Shown one piece after another: positions 16,202 to 27,262 of a stretch of 57,598 bases of DNA. Both the position numbers and the translations under genes were made by a program. The stretch lies in NCBI GenBank assembly GCA_949505625.1, contig CATBQD010000011.1, forward strand, positions 1 through 57,598, written 5' to 3'. Within the stretch, counting starts at the first letter, position 1. Each line of letters starts with the position of its first letter. Origin of the DNA: an uncultured Bacilli bacterium. GTDB lineage: Bacteria > Bacillota_I > Bacilli_A > RF39 > UBA660. The notes under the pieces are model-generated. The model was not told the DNA's origin, did not search any database, and was given only the letters and a program-made list of their open reading frames with translations.

Positions 16202-18366
16202 TACTTCATCATCCTTTCAACAGAAGTAATATCACTCATAGCTTCTAATTCATTTATGAATTTCATTAAGTTTTCTTTTCCATCTACTAATATTGTAAGT
16301 TCACACATTAAAGCATCTGAAGAGTTCATATTATTAATGCTTTTGATTACAATGTCACAACTAGCAGTTTTGGAAATAATTTCTAACAATAAATCATTTC
16401 CTTTTGTTGCTCTAATTAATAAACTTGTAGGATATTTTTTAGAAACAGATTCATTCCAATGAACAGCAATCGTTCTATCTTCTAGGTCAGTCATATTTGG
16501 GCAAACCATTCTATGAACTGTAATACCATAACCTTTTGTGATATATCCTACAATCCTATCTCCTGGAACTGGCTTACAGCAAGAAGCGACATTAACTTTA
16601 ATTTCATCAATTCCTTCTACAATAATGTCATTTTTGACTGTTGGTGCTTTTACTTCTGTATTTTGTGCATTTTCTAAAATGATTTCATGTTTGGTTTTGT
16701 TTGTATTATAAATAATATTTAATACTGCATTGGGAGCAACTTTTCCATTTCCAACATTTACAAATAACTCTTCTTTGGTATTATATTTTAATTCTTTTAA
16801 AATTTTATCTATATTTTCTTCTGTAAAGAAATCTGTAATAGAGAGTTTTCTTTTTCGAAGCTCTTTGTTAATTGCTTCTTCTCCATCTTTTGTATAAGAT
16901 TCTTTATCTATTTTATTGAAGAATGATTTTATTTTATTTTTAGCTCCTGTTGTATGAGCCATATTGATCCATTCGCGATTTGGTTTTGAATTATTATTTG
17001 TATTTATTTTAATAATATCATTATCTTTTAACTCATAATCTAATGGAACAATGCCTCCGTTTACAATAGCTCCAACCATTTTATTACCAACATTTGTATG
17101 TACTTTATAAGCAAAATCGATTGGAGTACTTCCAATTGGTAATTCAATAACATCACCTTGTGGTGTAAATACATAAATATTATCTTTTAAAACGTCTTCT
17201 TGTACACTTTGAACAAATGCTTCTGCATCTTCTTCTTCATTTTTTAACTCCATAATTGCTTTGAAAAATTGCAATTTCTGTTCCATAGCATTTTGCATAT
17301 TTGCTTTAACACTACCTTTTTCTTTATATGACCAGTGAGCAGCAATACCATTTTCTGCAACTTGGTCCATTTCGTATGTTCTAATTTGGATTTCATAAAG
17401 TTGACCATCTACTCCAAATACGGTTGTATGTAAGGATTGGTACATATTTGTTTTTGGCATTGCAACATAATCTTTAAAACGTTTGGGAATAGGACGATAT
17501 TTAGAATGAATTAGTCCTAAGGCTTGATAACATTCTGCTTCTGTATTTACAAATACTCTTAATGCTAGTAAATCATAGATTTCGCTAAAACGTTTCCCTT
17601 TATCCATTTTCTTGTAAATGCTATAAATACTTTTACTTCTTCCTTTGATTTCATGAGGAATGTGTTGTTCCTCTAGTAAATTAGAAACTTTAGATACCAT
17701 TTCTGTTACATTTTGGTCTCGTTCTTGTTTGGTCTGATTTAATTGTTCTACAATTGAAAAATAAGCTTCTGGTTTATAGTAACGAAGTGATAAATCTTCT
17801 AGCTCACTTTTAATTTTATTCATTCCAAGACGACCAGCAATTGGAGTTAAGATATCGAGTGTTTCCTTTGCTTTTGATTTTTGTTTCTTTTCTGGAATAA
17901 TCCAAAGAGTCCTCATATTATGAAGTCGATCTGCTAATTTAATGATGATTACACGAACATCTTCGCATAGTCCTACTAAGATTTTTCTATGATTAGCAAT
18001 TGTTGCTTCATTGTCTCCTGAAAAACTGAGACGATTAATCTTAGTTACTCCATCTACAAGATTTACAATTTCTGGTCCAAAATGCTCTGTTAGTTCTTCT
18101 TTAGAAACATCACAATCTTCTAACACATCATGAAGTAGAGCTCCGCATAAAGTTGCGGCATCTGCATGAATGGAAGTTAAAATATAAGCAACATTTAAAG
18201 GATGTGTAATATAATCTTCACCAGTTAAACGTTTTACTCCAAAATGCATTTCATAAGCATATTGATAAGCTTTTTTTATCAAATCTAAATCAGTTGTTTC
18301 TGTAATATAAGTTTTTATTTTAGTTTCTAATTCTTGATAAGTAATATTTGGATTATCTTTTCTCAT
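16201..18366 (-). CDS. relA: Bifunctional (p)ppGpp synthetase/hydrolase (RelA/SpoT homologue)
   Basis: A 721-aa long RSH protein. The N-terminal HD hydrolase domain is intact (ITHPLNVAYIL, LLHDVLEDCDVS with the HD pair, DRLHNMRTL), so it should degrade (p)ppGpp. The synthetase domain follows (about 230-345; GRSKSIYSIYKKM, YDLLALRVFV, MPKTNMYQSLHTTV), then the TGS domain (VFTPQGDVIELP), a zinc-finger-like part with conserved cysteines (VASCCKPVPGD) and a C-terminal ACT domain. It sets the stringent response to amino-acid starvation. Length is typical. It is the first gene before dtd and an AI-2E-type permease; the ATG follows AGAAGGTG. Confidence 0.95.
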   Translation of the reverse strand: MRKDNPNITYQELETKIKTYITETTDLDLIKKAYQYAYEMHFGVKRLTGEDYITHPLNVAYILTSIHADAATLCGALLHDVLEDCDVSKEELTEHFGPEIVNLVDGVTKINRLSFSGDNEATIANHRKILVGLCEDVRVIIIKLADRLHNMRTLWIIPEKKQKSKAKETLDILTPIAGRLGMNKIKSELEDLSLRYYKPEAYFSIVEQLNQTKQERDQNVTEMVSKVSNLLEEQHIPHEIKGRSKSIYSIYKKMDKGKRFSEIYDLLALRVFVNTEAECYQALGLIHSKYRPIPKRFKDYVAMPKTNMYQSLHTTVFGVDGQLYEIQIRTYEMDQVAENGIAAHWSYKEKGSVKANMQNAMEQKLQFFKAIMELKNEEEDAEAFVQSVQEDVLKDNIYVFTPQGDVIELPIGSTPIDFAYKVHTNVGNKMVGAIVNGGIVPLDYELKDNDIIKINTNNNSKPNREWINMAHTTGAKNKIKSFFNKIDKESYTKDGEEAINKELRKRKLSITDFFTEENIDKILKELKYNTKEELFVNVGNGKVAPNAVLNIIYNTNKTKHEIILENAQNTEVKAPTVKNDIIVEGIDEIKVNVASCCKPVPGDRIVGYITKGYGITVHRMVCPNMTDLEDRTIAVHWNESVSKKYPTSLLIRATKGNDLLLEIISKTASCDIVIKSINNMNSSDALMCELTILVDGKENLMKFINELEAMSDITSVERMMK

Positions 18367-18412
18367 TTTTACACCTTCTCTTTATAGAATGAAAGGAGAA
18401 ATGACTTCTCCC

Positions 18413-20650
18413 TTATTCTTCATACCATTTCTTTTTTGCTGGCTTTCCTATTTGTTTTTTCTCAAATTGATACCATAATCCGCTTGCAATAAATACAGAA
18501 GAGAATACTCCATATATTAATCCTATTAATAACGCAATGTTAAAATTCAAGATTTCATGAGAACCTAATGCAATCAAAGATACAACTGGTATTATTGTTG
18601 TGATTGTAGTAATAATACTACGGGCAAATGTTTGCCTTAAACTTTTATTGACTAAGTCTTTTAATTCTTCTTCTTTTTTGATTCCTTTTTTTCCTAAATT
18701 AGAAATATTTTCTTTGATTCGGTCAAAGGTAACAATTGTGTCATTAATTGCATAACCAATAATGGAAAGAATTGCTGCTATGAAAATACTTGATATTTCT
18801 AATCTAAAGATACTAAATAGTGAAATAATTACAAGTACATCGATAAAGATTGCTAACAATCCACTAATTGCATAACGGAATGTAAATCTTAAAGACATAT
18901 AAATAATAATTCCAATAGAAGCTAATAAAACGGAAATGATTGCATTTTTAACAAGTTCTTGTTTTACAACATTTGATACGACTCCAATATCTGTTTTCGC
19001 TTCATATTTTTCTTTAAAATGTTTTTCTGCTTTCGCTACTTGTGCTTTTGATAAAGTGTCAGTAACACGTATCATAACAGTATCATTATTTACTTGTTCT
19101 ATTTGGTCTAGTTTGAATTCTAATGTTTTAATGTCATTTTCTAATTCTTTTTCTTCCATTTTCTTTTCAGATGTCAATGTAATAGATGAACCACCTTTAA
19201 AGTCAATTCCAAGTTTTAATCCTTGAGTAAACGTGAAAACAAAACCTGCTATAATAATTATCAAACTTAAGATAATATATCCAAATCTTCCTTTCATGAA
19301 ATCAACTTTCCCAAAAGGAACTTTTGCAATTCTACCCTCATTTTTATTTGGAATATGTTTCTTTCTTACTCCGATAAAGAGATTTGGTTTATCATCAAAG
19401 AATCCAGATTTTACAAACATTTTTAATAATGACCTTGTTAGGAATACCATGATTAACATTGTTACACAAATACTGATAATTAACATGGTAGCAAATCCTT
19501 TAATACTACTTTCTCCAAAGATAAATAAAATAATTGCTACTAAAAGAGTTGTTAAGTTAGAATCGAAGATTGCCCAGAATGAATTTTTATTTCCTTTTAT
19601 AAAAGCATTTTGTAAATTTACGCCTTCATACATTTCGTCTTTGATTCTTGAAAAATTAAGAACGCAAGCATCAACTGCCATTCCAATTCCAATTACCAAT
19701 GCAGCAATACCAGGAAGTGTTAAAACTCCACCAATCAACCAGAAAATTAAGAATGTAATAAATGTATAGATTAAAATGCCAATACTAGAAATGAATCCAG
19801 CAAAACGATAAATAGCTATCATGAATACCATTACTAATACAATTCCTACAACACCTGCTAAGAAGGTTTTGTCTAATGATTGTGCTCCAAAAGATGCTTC
19901 TACTGTTTTAGATGAAATTTCTTCTAATTTTGTTGGAAGACTTCCTGAATTTATCAATTCCACCAAATTTGTTACTTCTTCTAGTTTAAAGTTACCTTGA
20001 ATAATAACATCGCTTGCAAATCCTTGTCCGACACTTGCAACAGATAGACACCTAGAAGATGCTAAACTTCCACATTTTCCTTGTTCTTTTGAGAAGGAAT
20101 CTTTTCCTTCTTCAAAATCTAGCCAAATAACAATTCTGTTATCTTCCATTTTACTAACATTTGTTGTAACTTTTAAGAATTTTTCACTATCTTTAATGCT
20201 AAGTGCAACAGCTGGGTACCCATTATTATCTTGACTGACTCTTGCTCCTCCACTTTTTAATACATCAGCTGTCATCAATAAGTTATCATTTGTATCACGG
20301 AATGTTAAATTTGCGGCTTTGCTAAGAAGTTCTCTTGCTTGGTCTTGATTTGTGACACCTGCTAATTGAACACGGATTTTATCTTCTCCTTCAACTGTGA
20401 TGTTAGGTTCGCTTACCCCTAAAACATCAATTCTCTTTCCAATGGTTTTATAAGTGCTTGTAACCATATCTTTGGTTACTTTCCCACCATCTACTGCTTT
20501 TACCTGATAAAGAACTTCAAATCCACCTTGTAAATCAAGTCCAAAATTGAGATTTTTAAATAATGGTTGAAACCCCAATCCCAATACTGCAGAAACCATT
20601 AATAACATTACTAGGTTTCCAATTACTGCTCCTAATCCTTTTTTCTTCAT
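18413..20650 (-). CDS. secDF: Fused SecDF protein translocase subunit
   Basis: A 745-aa fusion of SecD and SecF, the usual form in Bacilli, which uses the proton motive force to help SecYEG export proteins. Twelve membrane spans are visible. The SecD half starts with NFGLDLQGGFEVLYQV, has the periplasmic P1 domain (about 45-255) and the GIAALVIGIGMAVDACVLNF helix. The SecF half begins near residue 455 with KLGIDFKGGSSITL and contains the matching IGYAINDTIVTFDRIKEN helix, with the conserved Asp used in proton flow. ATG follows GAGGAGAGGGAG. A ComN-like gene ends 2 bp upstream of the start, a layout also found in Bacillus (comN/yrzD region near secDF). Confidence 0.95.
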   Translation of the reverse strand: MKKKGLGAVIGNLVMLLMVSAVLGLGFQPLFKNLNFGLDLQGGFEVLYQVKAVDGGKVTKDMVTSTYKTIGKRIDVLGVSEPNITVEGEDKIRVQLAGVTNQDQARELLSKAANLTFRDTNDNLLMTADVLKSGGARVSQDNNGYPAVALSIKDSEKFLKVTTNVSKMEDNRIVIWLDFEEGKDSFSKEQGKCGSLASSRCLSVASVGQGFASDVIIQGNFKLEEVTNLVELINSGSLPTKLEEISSKTVEASFGAQSLDKTFLAGVVGIVLVMVFMIAIYRFAGFISSIGILIYTFITFLIFWLIGGVLTLPGIAALVIGIGMAVDACVLNFSRIKDEMYEGVNLQNAFIKGNKNSFWAIFDSNLTTLLVAIILFIFGESSIKGFATMLIISICVTMLIMVFLTRSLLKMFVKSGFFDDKPNLFIGVRKKHIPNKNEGRIAKVPFGKVDFMKGRFGYIILSLIIIIAGFVFTFTQGLKLGIDFKGGSSITLTSEKKMEEKELENDIKTLEFKLDQIEQVNNDTVMIRVTDTLSKAQVAKAEKHFKEKYEAKTDIGVVSNVVKQELVKNAIISVLLASIGIIIYMSLRFTFRYAISGLLAIFIDVLVIISLFSIFRLEISSIFIAAILSIIGYAINDTIVTFDRIKENISNLGKKGIKKEEELKDLVNKSLRQTFARSIITTITTIIPVVSLIALGSHEILNFNIALLIGLIYGVFSSVFIASGLWYQFEKKQIGKPAKKKWYEE

Positions 20651-20652
20651 GT

Positions 20653-20931
20653 TTACTCCCTCTCCTCAAAATATCTTTTTCTCTCTCTTAAATTTAATTT
20701 GGTTTTTAAATAGTCATCAATTAAGATAGAATCACTATTTAAAATATCATCTACCATTTGATAAAGTGATAATCCTTGTTCATGTTTCCACTTTATTTCT
20801 TTTAAGTAGTTCCATACATCTTCTTCTTTTACATAAGGATACCCGTTTCTTCTCATTTCCTCTCTCTTGGTCATAAGTGCAGGCTTTACTCTGTCGTACA
20901 ATTCTTCTTCTGTTTTAAAATCTTCTGTCAT
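20653..20931 (-). CDS. ComN-like post-transcriptional regulator
   Basis: A 92-aa soluble, charged, helical protein matching the ComN/post-transcriptional regulator family: an EELYDRVKPALMTKREEMRRNGY start, then a VKEEDVWNYLKEIKWK segment and a LSLYQMVDDILN motif. In Bacillus subtilis ComN acts on comE mRNA and localises to division sites with DivIVA. The start is the ATG at 20931 because AGGAGGGG lies directly before it; a longer in-frame start would put that site inside the gene. It lies 2 bp upstream of secDF and should be co-transcribed with it. Assignment is from pattern memory. Confidence 0.7.
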   Translation of the reverse strand: MTEDFKTEEELYDRVKPALMTKREEMRRNGYPYVKEEDVWNYLKEIKWKHEQGLSLYQMVDDILNSDSILIDDYLKTKLNLRERKRYFEERE

Positions 20932-21015
20932 AGCCCCTCCTATAAAATCATATACTCTCATTATATATCAAAAGAGTTATTTTGAAAAGAAAAAAGCAAG
21001 AATTTTTGATTTTTC

Positions 21016-21369
21016 TTACTCTATAACTTCATAATTATAATAAGTTCCGTGGTTTGTAATTTTAATTTCCAAGCTACCACTAAATGGTTTATCTGTTTGT
21101 GGATTTTTGATATTCTCATCTACATATCCATCTTGCCACAATCTTGATAATGTTATAATTTTGGTTTCGTTTGCATCAGGAAGTTCATTTACATGGTCAG
21201 TTCCCCACATTTTAGCAGCTGCTTCAATTGATTTTATTTGAGAAGTGTACAAATCTGTTTTTCCTTCTTTTAACATTCTATCTATTGTTGGAATTGCAAT
21301 TAATAAAATTAAGCTTAAAATTGTAATAACTCCCAAAAGTTCTGCTAATGTAAATCCATTCTTTTTCAT
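21016..21369 (-). CDS. Small pseudopilin, paralogue of the one at 14234-14587
   Basis: A 117-aa type IV pilin-like protein. The leader MKKNG precedes FTLAELLGVITILSLILLIA, with Glu at mature position 5. The small C-terminal domain shares DHVNELP and IKNPQTDKPFSG with its paralogue. The ATG at 21369 follows AGGTGAT; a GTG three codons earlier overlaps that site and is not used. A weak AT-only hairpin follows the stop codon. Like its paralogue it stands alone among unrelated genes, without an assembly operon. Confidence 0.8.
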   Translation of the reverse strand: MKKNGFTLAELLGVITILSLILLIAIPTIDRMLKEGKTDLYTSQIKSIEAAAKMWGTDHVNELPDANETKIITLSRLWQDGYVDENIKNPQTDKPFSGSLEIKITNHGTYYNYEVIE

Positions 21370-21439
21370 ATCAATCACCTATTCTATTACTATTTTATAA
21401 CGATTATAAAAATTAGTCAAGAATGGTTCTGTTGGGATT

Positions 21440-21757
21440 TTATTTTTTATAATCATCATGATTCATTAATTTTTCTCCTTTAACAAATTCGATAAAATCA
21501 GAATCGACAACGCTTTTTCTAAATTTTTCTTGTTGCTCTTTACTATTATCCAATAAACCAACTACAACTTTTTTATTAGTTACGTCAACATAATTAAAAC
21601 TTAAATTATCATATTCAGCATTGGATGACTGAAAATATTCAATTATTTTGTTATTAACATCATTTAATTCATCACTGGTAGCAATTTTATTGTCACATCC
21701 TGTCATAGTAATTAATATACCACCCATAATCAAAACAACTAATAATACTTTTTTCAT
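21440..21757 (-). CDS. Small lipoprotein of unknown function
   Basis: A 105-aa lipoprotein: a basic start (MKKVLL), a hydrophobic stretch, and lipobox MTGC with Cys20 as the lipidation site. The mature part of about 85 residues is hydrophilic and probably alpha/beta (a helix near 35-48, then a strand-rich VTNKKVVVGLLD segment, then a helix). The VVVGL-D-N sequence with preceding NNKIIEYF recalls small inhibitor-like secreted domains, but the match is too weak to name. ATG follows GGAGG. No neighbour overlaps it. Confidence 0.7.
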   Translation of the reverse strand: MKKVLLVVLIMGGILITMTGCDNKIATSDELNDVNNKIIEYFQSSNAEYDNLSFNYVDVTNKKVVVGLLDNSKEQQEKFRKSVVDSDFIEFVKGEKLMNHDDYKK

Positions 21758-21982
21758 AAATTACCTCCAAGTAATCATAAGCACATTATATCACATTTCA
21801 GGTTTGTTGTCGTGTAATATCTGCTTTTTATTTTTATGCTGACAAGTTATCTTTTGGTAAATTCTCATTTTTGCAAATTTATAAAAAATAAGTATTTCTT
21901 TGAAGTTCTATTAATGATACACAAAGAACTTTGGACTAAAGATTCATTTTCTACATAAGCTTTAATAGGACAAGGTGATAGT
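21758..21982. other. 225-bp intergenic region with an inverted repeat
   Basis: No gene seen. Between divergent genes it holds the pair AAGTTCT (21905-21911) and AGAACTT (21926-21932), which can form a 7-bp stem with a 14-nt loop; nearby CTTTG and CAAAG allow a competing pairing. No T-run follows. The plus-strand flippase gene begins with a GTG after AAGGTGATA. Confidence 0.4.
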
Positions 21983-23272
21983 GTGAAAAATAAGTTAGTA
22001 AAGTCTACTTTAATACTGTTGATTGGTGGTTTTTTTACTAAAATTTTAGGAATGCTTATTCGTATTGTTATGACTAGAGCAATGGGAACAGAAGGTATTG
22101 GAATTTATATGTTATTACAACCAACATTTATGCTATTTATTGCACTTGCTCAATTAGGTTTTCCAATCGCAATCAGTAAATTGGTGGCGGAAGATAAGCA
22201 TAACAATAAAAATTTGGTTTTCTCTCTTATTCCAGTTTCTATGGGGATTAATGCTTTTATTCTAATAAGCTTATTTTTTATTTCTCCTTTTATTGCCAAC
22301 AATTTGTTGCATGAAAGTAGAAGTTACTATGGTCTTTTATGCATGGGTTTTGTTCTTCCATTTATCAGCATTTCTTCTATTTTAAGAGGCTATTTTTTTG
22401 GAAAAGAACGAATGATTCCTCATGTTATCTCGAATGTTTTAGAAGATATCATAAGATTGATTACTCTATTTTTAGGAATTCCTATTTTTCTGAAGTCTGG
22501 AATTGAATATGCTGTTGCGTTTGTGGTTCTTTCAAATGTTGTTAGTGAAACAACATCAATATCTGTTTTGTTTTTCTTTTTACCAAAACATTTTAAATTA
22601 TCAAAAAAAGATTTCGTTCCTCATCTAACTTCAATGAAAGAAATCTTTGCTATCAGTATTCCTAGTACAGGGAGTCGGTTGATTGGAAGTATTGGTTATT
22701 TTCTGGAACCGATTATATTAACGACTACCCTTTTACATGTTGGATATTCTAATCAATTTATCGTAACAGAATATGGTGTTATTAGTGGCTATGTCATGCC
22801 ATTATTATTACTTCCGTCTTTTTTTACAGGAGCAATATCACAGGCACTTTTACCAATTGTTAGTAAAAGTTATAGTAGAGGGAAAAAAATATATACAAAA
22901 TCAAAAATTAAACAAGCTATCTTTTTTTCATTACTAGTAGGAATACCAGCAACTATTATTTTTTTATGGATACCTGAAATTCCTCTTCGATTTATCTATA
23001 ATACAGAAGAAGGATTATCCTATATCAAAGTATTAGCGCCTATTTGTTTACTACATTATATTCAAGCTCCTTTAACCAGTTCTTTGCAAGCAATGGGAAA
23101 AGCCAAAGAAGCAATGCTTGGAACTTTGGGTGGAATGATATTAAGAACTTTATTACTCTATTTTGCTTGTACTTTAAAAATTGGTATGTGGGCTTTGGTA
23201 ATTGCTACTGCAAGCAATATTATTTATGTTACATTACACCAATATCGTCATGTGAAAAAAGCGCTACAATAA
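21983..23272 (+). CDS. SpoVB/MurJ-type polysaccharide flippase (MOP superfamily)
   Basis: A 429-aa membrane protein with about 12 helices, of the oligosaccharide flippase group that includes SpoVB, YtgP and MurJ. The start is typical: STLILLIGGFFTKILGMLIRIVMTRAMGTEGIGIYMLL, then SKLVAEDK and a later LPSFFTGAISQALLPIVSKSY. In Bacillus SpoVB is needed for spore cortex synthesis, presumably flipping a lipid-linked precursor. The presence of such a gene does not prove sporulation, since YtgP-type members serve vegetative growth. It starts at a GTG (frame and AAGGTGATA site agree). The end overlaps by 9 bp the convergent DUF421 gene. Confidence 0.85.
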   Translation: MKNKLVKSTLILLIGGFFTKILGMLIRIVMTRAMGTEGIGIYMLLQPTFMLFIALAQLGFPIAISKLVAEDKHNNKNLVFSLIPVSMGINAFILISLFFISPFIANNLLHESRSYYGLLCMGFVLPFISISSILRGYFFGKERMIPHVISNVLEDIIRLITLFLGIPIFLKSGIEYAVAFVVLSNVVSETTSISVLFFFLPKHFKLSKKDFVPHLTSMKEIFAISIPSTGSRLIGSIGYFLEPIILTTTLLHVGYSNQFIVTEYGVISGYVMPLLLLPSFFTGAISQALLPIVSKSYSRGKKIYTKSKIKQAIFFSLLVGIPATIIFLWIPEIPLRFIYNTEEGLSYIKVLAPICLLHYIQAPLTSSLQAMGKAKEAMLGTLGGMILRTLLLYFACTLKIGMWALVIATASNIIYVTLHQYRHVKKALQ

Positions 23273-23893
23273 TTCATTTCTTGTGATGATAAATGTTTTT
23301 GTACTCGTATAAAAAGCATAAAATACATCTTTTAGTTCCACTTGTTTTTGTCTTAAAATTCTATTAACCCAAAGCTCATTTTTTCCGATTTCTTCTAATG
23401 TTTGTTTTTGAATCACACCATCTAAAATAATTGGAAGTGGATATTCTAATTCTTTTGGGAATATTGATAACTTTCCATTATTTTCTAAGACTGCATAATT
23501 GACTTCTTCTACACTTTTTACTCCATGTTCTCTTAAGCCAGTTAATAAATCATCCAAAGTATATCGAAGTTTAGACATCGTACTAAAAATGAGTTTTCCG
23601 TTTTTAATTATAATAGAAGGAGTACCATCTACTATTTTTCTAAATTTATCGTTTTTCATAGAAATGTGACTAATAAGCATTTGAAGTAGTGCCAAAACTG
23701 TAATTGGAATCATCGAAGAAAAGATAGAAACTGTTTTCTCAGTGATTGAAAATACAGCACATTCTGCCATCAATATTGTCACTAAAAAATCATAAGTAGT
23801 TAGTTTACTAATTTCTTTTTTTCCCATCAATCGATGGATGAATAAAATATAGAGATATAAAACAACACTTTTCCAAACAAGACCTATATCCAT
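23264..23893 (-). CDS. DUF421/YetF-like membrane protein
   Basis: A 209-aa protein of the YetF/DUF421 group: three N-terminal transmembrane helices (about 5-80; the first loop carries the HRLMGKKEISKLTTYDF signature) and a cytosolic DUF421 domain with FRKIVDGTPSIIIKNGKLIFSTM-type strand order. In spore formers, relatives influence germination receptor function, but the activity is not known. The ATG at 23893 follows AGGTGATAA; three codons upstream a GTG lies in that site. It converges on and overlaps the flippase gene by 9 bp, so the two transcripts would be antisense at their ends. Confidence 0.75.
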   Translation of the reverse strand: MDIGLVWKSVVLYLYILFIHRLMGKKEISKLTTYDFLVTILMAECAVFSITEKTVSIFSSMIPITVLALLQMLISHISMKNDKFRKIVDGTPSIIIKNGKLIFSTMSKLRYTLDDLLTGLREHGVKSVEEVNYAVLENNGKLSIFPKELEYPLPIILDGVIQKQTLEEIGKNELWVNRILRQKQVELKDVFYAFYTSTKTFIITRNELL

Positions 23894-23968
23894 AATTATC
23901 ACCTATTCTATTATGAATGGTTGTCTATTTTTTTATGCAAATGAATAGAATTTAGTAAGGAGGCTATT

Positions 23969-24340
23969 ATGACTTATATTAAAAATTTAGGAATTGCATT
24001 TGGATTTATTATTGGAAGTTTATTGGGAACAACTTTATTTGTTACTTTGCTTCATTATGTGAATTGGATTAATTCTAAAACGCTTTCTATTTTAGAAATT
24101 TTAATACCACTTTTCTCTTTATTTCTTGGGGGCTTTGTTTTAGGAAGAAAAAGCAAACAAAAAGGATGGCTTGAGGGATTAAAGTTGGCTGGATTATTTT
24201 TAATTATTCTCATTTTATTTCAATATTTAGGACTTCAAGTTCACTTTTCTATAAAATCAATATTGTTCTATTTATTACTATTGGTTTCTTGTGTATTTGG
24301 TAGCATGCTTGGAATCAATAAGAAAGCAAAAGGAAAATAA
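23969..24340 (+). CDS. TIGR04086-type small membrane protein (YrzE-like)
   Basis: A 123-aa integral membrane protein with four hydrophobic segments (about 8-30, 42-60, 70-86, 93-112), short basic loops and GxxxG-like patterns (FIIGSLLG, LFLGGFVLG). The topology and the central GGFVLGRKSKQKGWLEGLKLAG segment match the TIGR04086/YrzE family of Bacillota, often found near secDF, tgt or spoVB, as here. Function is unknown. ATG follows AAGGAGGC. The end shares a bidirectional hairpin with the convergent phosphoesterase gene. Confidence 0.75.
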   Translation: MTYIKNLGIAFGFIIGSLLGTTLFVTLLHYVNWINSKTLSILEILIPLFSLFLGGFVLGRKSKQKGWLEGLKLAGLFLIILILFQYLGLQVHFSIKSILFYLLLLVSCVFGSMLGINKKAKGK

Positions 24341-24357
24341 GCATTTAAGCTTATTTT
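24334..24357. terminator. Bidirectional terminator between convergent genes
   Basis: AAAATAAGC / GCTTATTTT stem with a 6-nt loop and flanking A and T runs, overlapping the stop codons of 23969-24340 (+) and 24351-25220 (-). Confidence 0.85.
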
Positions 24358-25220
24358 TTTGTAAATACTTTTGGTTTATCAATAATAATTTCATTCACAT
24401 TAGGTGGTAGTAATAAATCTGTAGCAGGATTGTTTAGCTTTGAAATTCCAGTACTAACAATTGCATCTAAAGTTTCAAATTTCATACGTCCTCTTACATA
24501 ATTAGGATGTACAATTCGGTCTGCTAGATTAAATGGACCTACAATTCCTCTATGCCCCATAAAAAATTCTAAAATTGGTGGTGTTACTCCTCCATGTAAA
24601 TGCCCAGATAAAATTAAATCTGTTCCATTTAGACATTCTAGATTGTTATTTTGTGCTAGTTCTAAAATGCTGATTGGAGAGTGAAAGAATAAAACCTGAT
24701 ATAAATCTTCTTGTTGCTTTTCTAACAATGAACTGGCAATAGTATCCATATTATACATCTTGGTGTATTCTAAAGATTCATGACATTTTTCATAATAATC
24801 ATATGGCATCGTAATTCCTGTGAACTCAATGTCTTTATCTTTCCAACTTCTGTTATCTGTTAAATGAAAATTGGAAAGACCTAATAGCATAGAAATATAT
24901 TCTTCGTTTAAATAATAAATCCAACAATTATCCTCTTTGGCTAATAAATCATGATTTCCAAAACCCATTACTACAGGAGCTATTTTTGTAAGACTCTCTA
25001 AAAATGTTTTCAAAAGCTTGATATCTCCTATGTTCTTTGCATCATTGATTAAATCTCCAGCAATACAAATATAGTCTGGTTCTGATAATTCTGCTCGTAT
25101 TAATATTTGCGTTAATTTTTTTATTGGGAATCCTTCTCTAAAATGAACATCAGAAAATAAAAATAATTTCTTTTTTTCTTTGATTTTGTTTGATTTTACA
25201 CGATAAGTTTTCTTTTGCAT
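24351..25220 (-). CDS. Calcineurin-like metallophosphoesterase (first of a tandem pair)
   Basis: A 289-aa phosphoesterase. The dinuclear metal motifs are present in order: DVHF (D23 and H25 region), GDLI, GNHD (about 91-94), FHSP and SGHLHGG (about 205-211). The closest shape is the YkuE/YaeI group of membrane-associated phosphoesterases that act on phospholipid headgroups, but this protein has no membrane helix. It shares motif layout and the C-terminal phrase VRGRMKFE / VRGRFEAKN with the next gene, so the two arose by duplication. ATG after GGGGAGAT. Substrate unknown. Confidence 0.8.
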   Translation of the reverse strand: MQKKTYRVKSNKIKEKKKLFLFSDVHFREGFPIKKLTQILIRAELSEPDYICIAGDLINDAKNIGDIKLLKTFLESLTKIAPVVMGFGNHDLLAKEDNCWIYYLNEEYISMLLGLSNFHLTDNRSWKDKDIEFTGITMPYDYYEKCHESLEYTKMYNMDTIASSLLEKQQEDLYQVLFFHSPISILELAQNNNLECLNGTDLILSGHLHGGVTPPILEFFMGHRGIVGPFNLADRIVHPNYVRGRMKFETLDAIVSTGISKLNNPATDLLLPPNVNEIIIDKPKVFTKK

Positions 25221-25274
25221 ACTATCTCCCCTTTTAGGTTTTCTATTGTAACATGAAATAAGAAAAAAGCCAAA

Positions 25275-27192
<1,918 letters not shown>

Positions 27193-27243
27193 TCACATCC
27201 TCGTTTGCAATTATATATGAAAAAGAACTATTTGTCAAAAAAA

Positions 27244-27262
27244 GAATGATAAACTATCATTC
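27244..27262 (-). terminator. Intrinsic terminator of murF
   Basis: GAATGATA / TATCATTC stem with a 3-nt loop and seven T after it on the minus strand, touching the murF stop codon at 27261. Confidence 0.85.
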
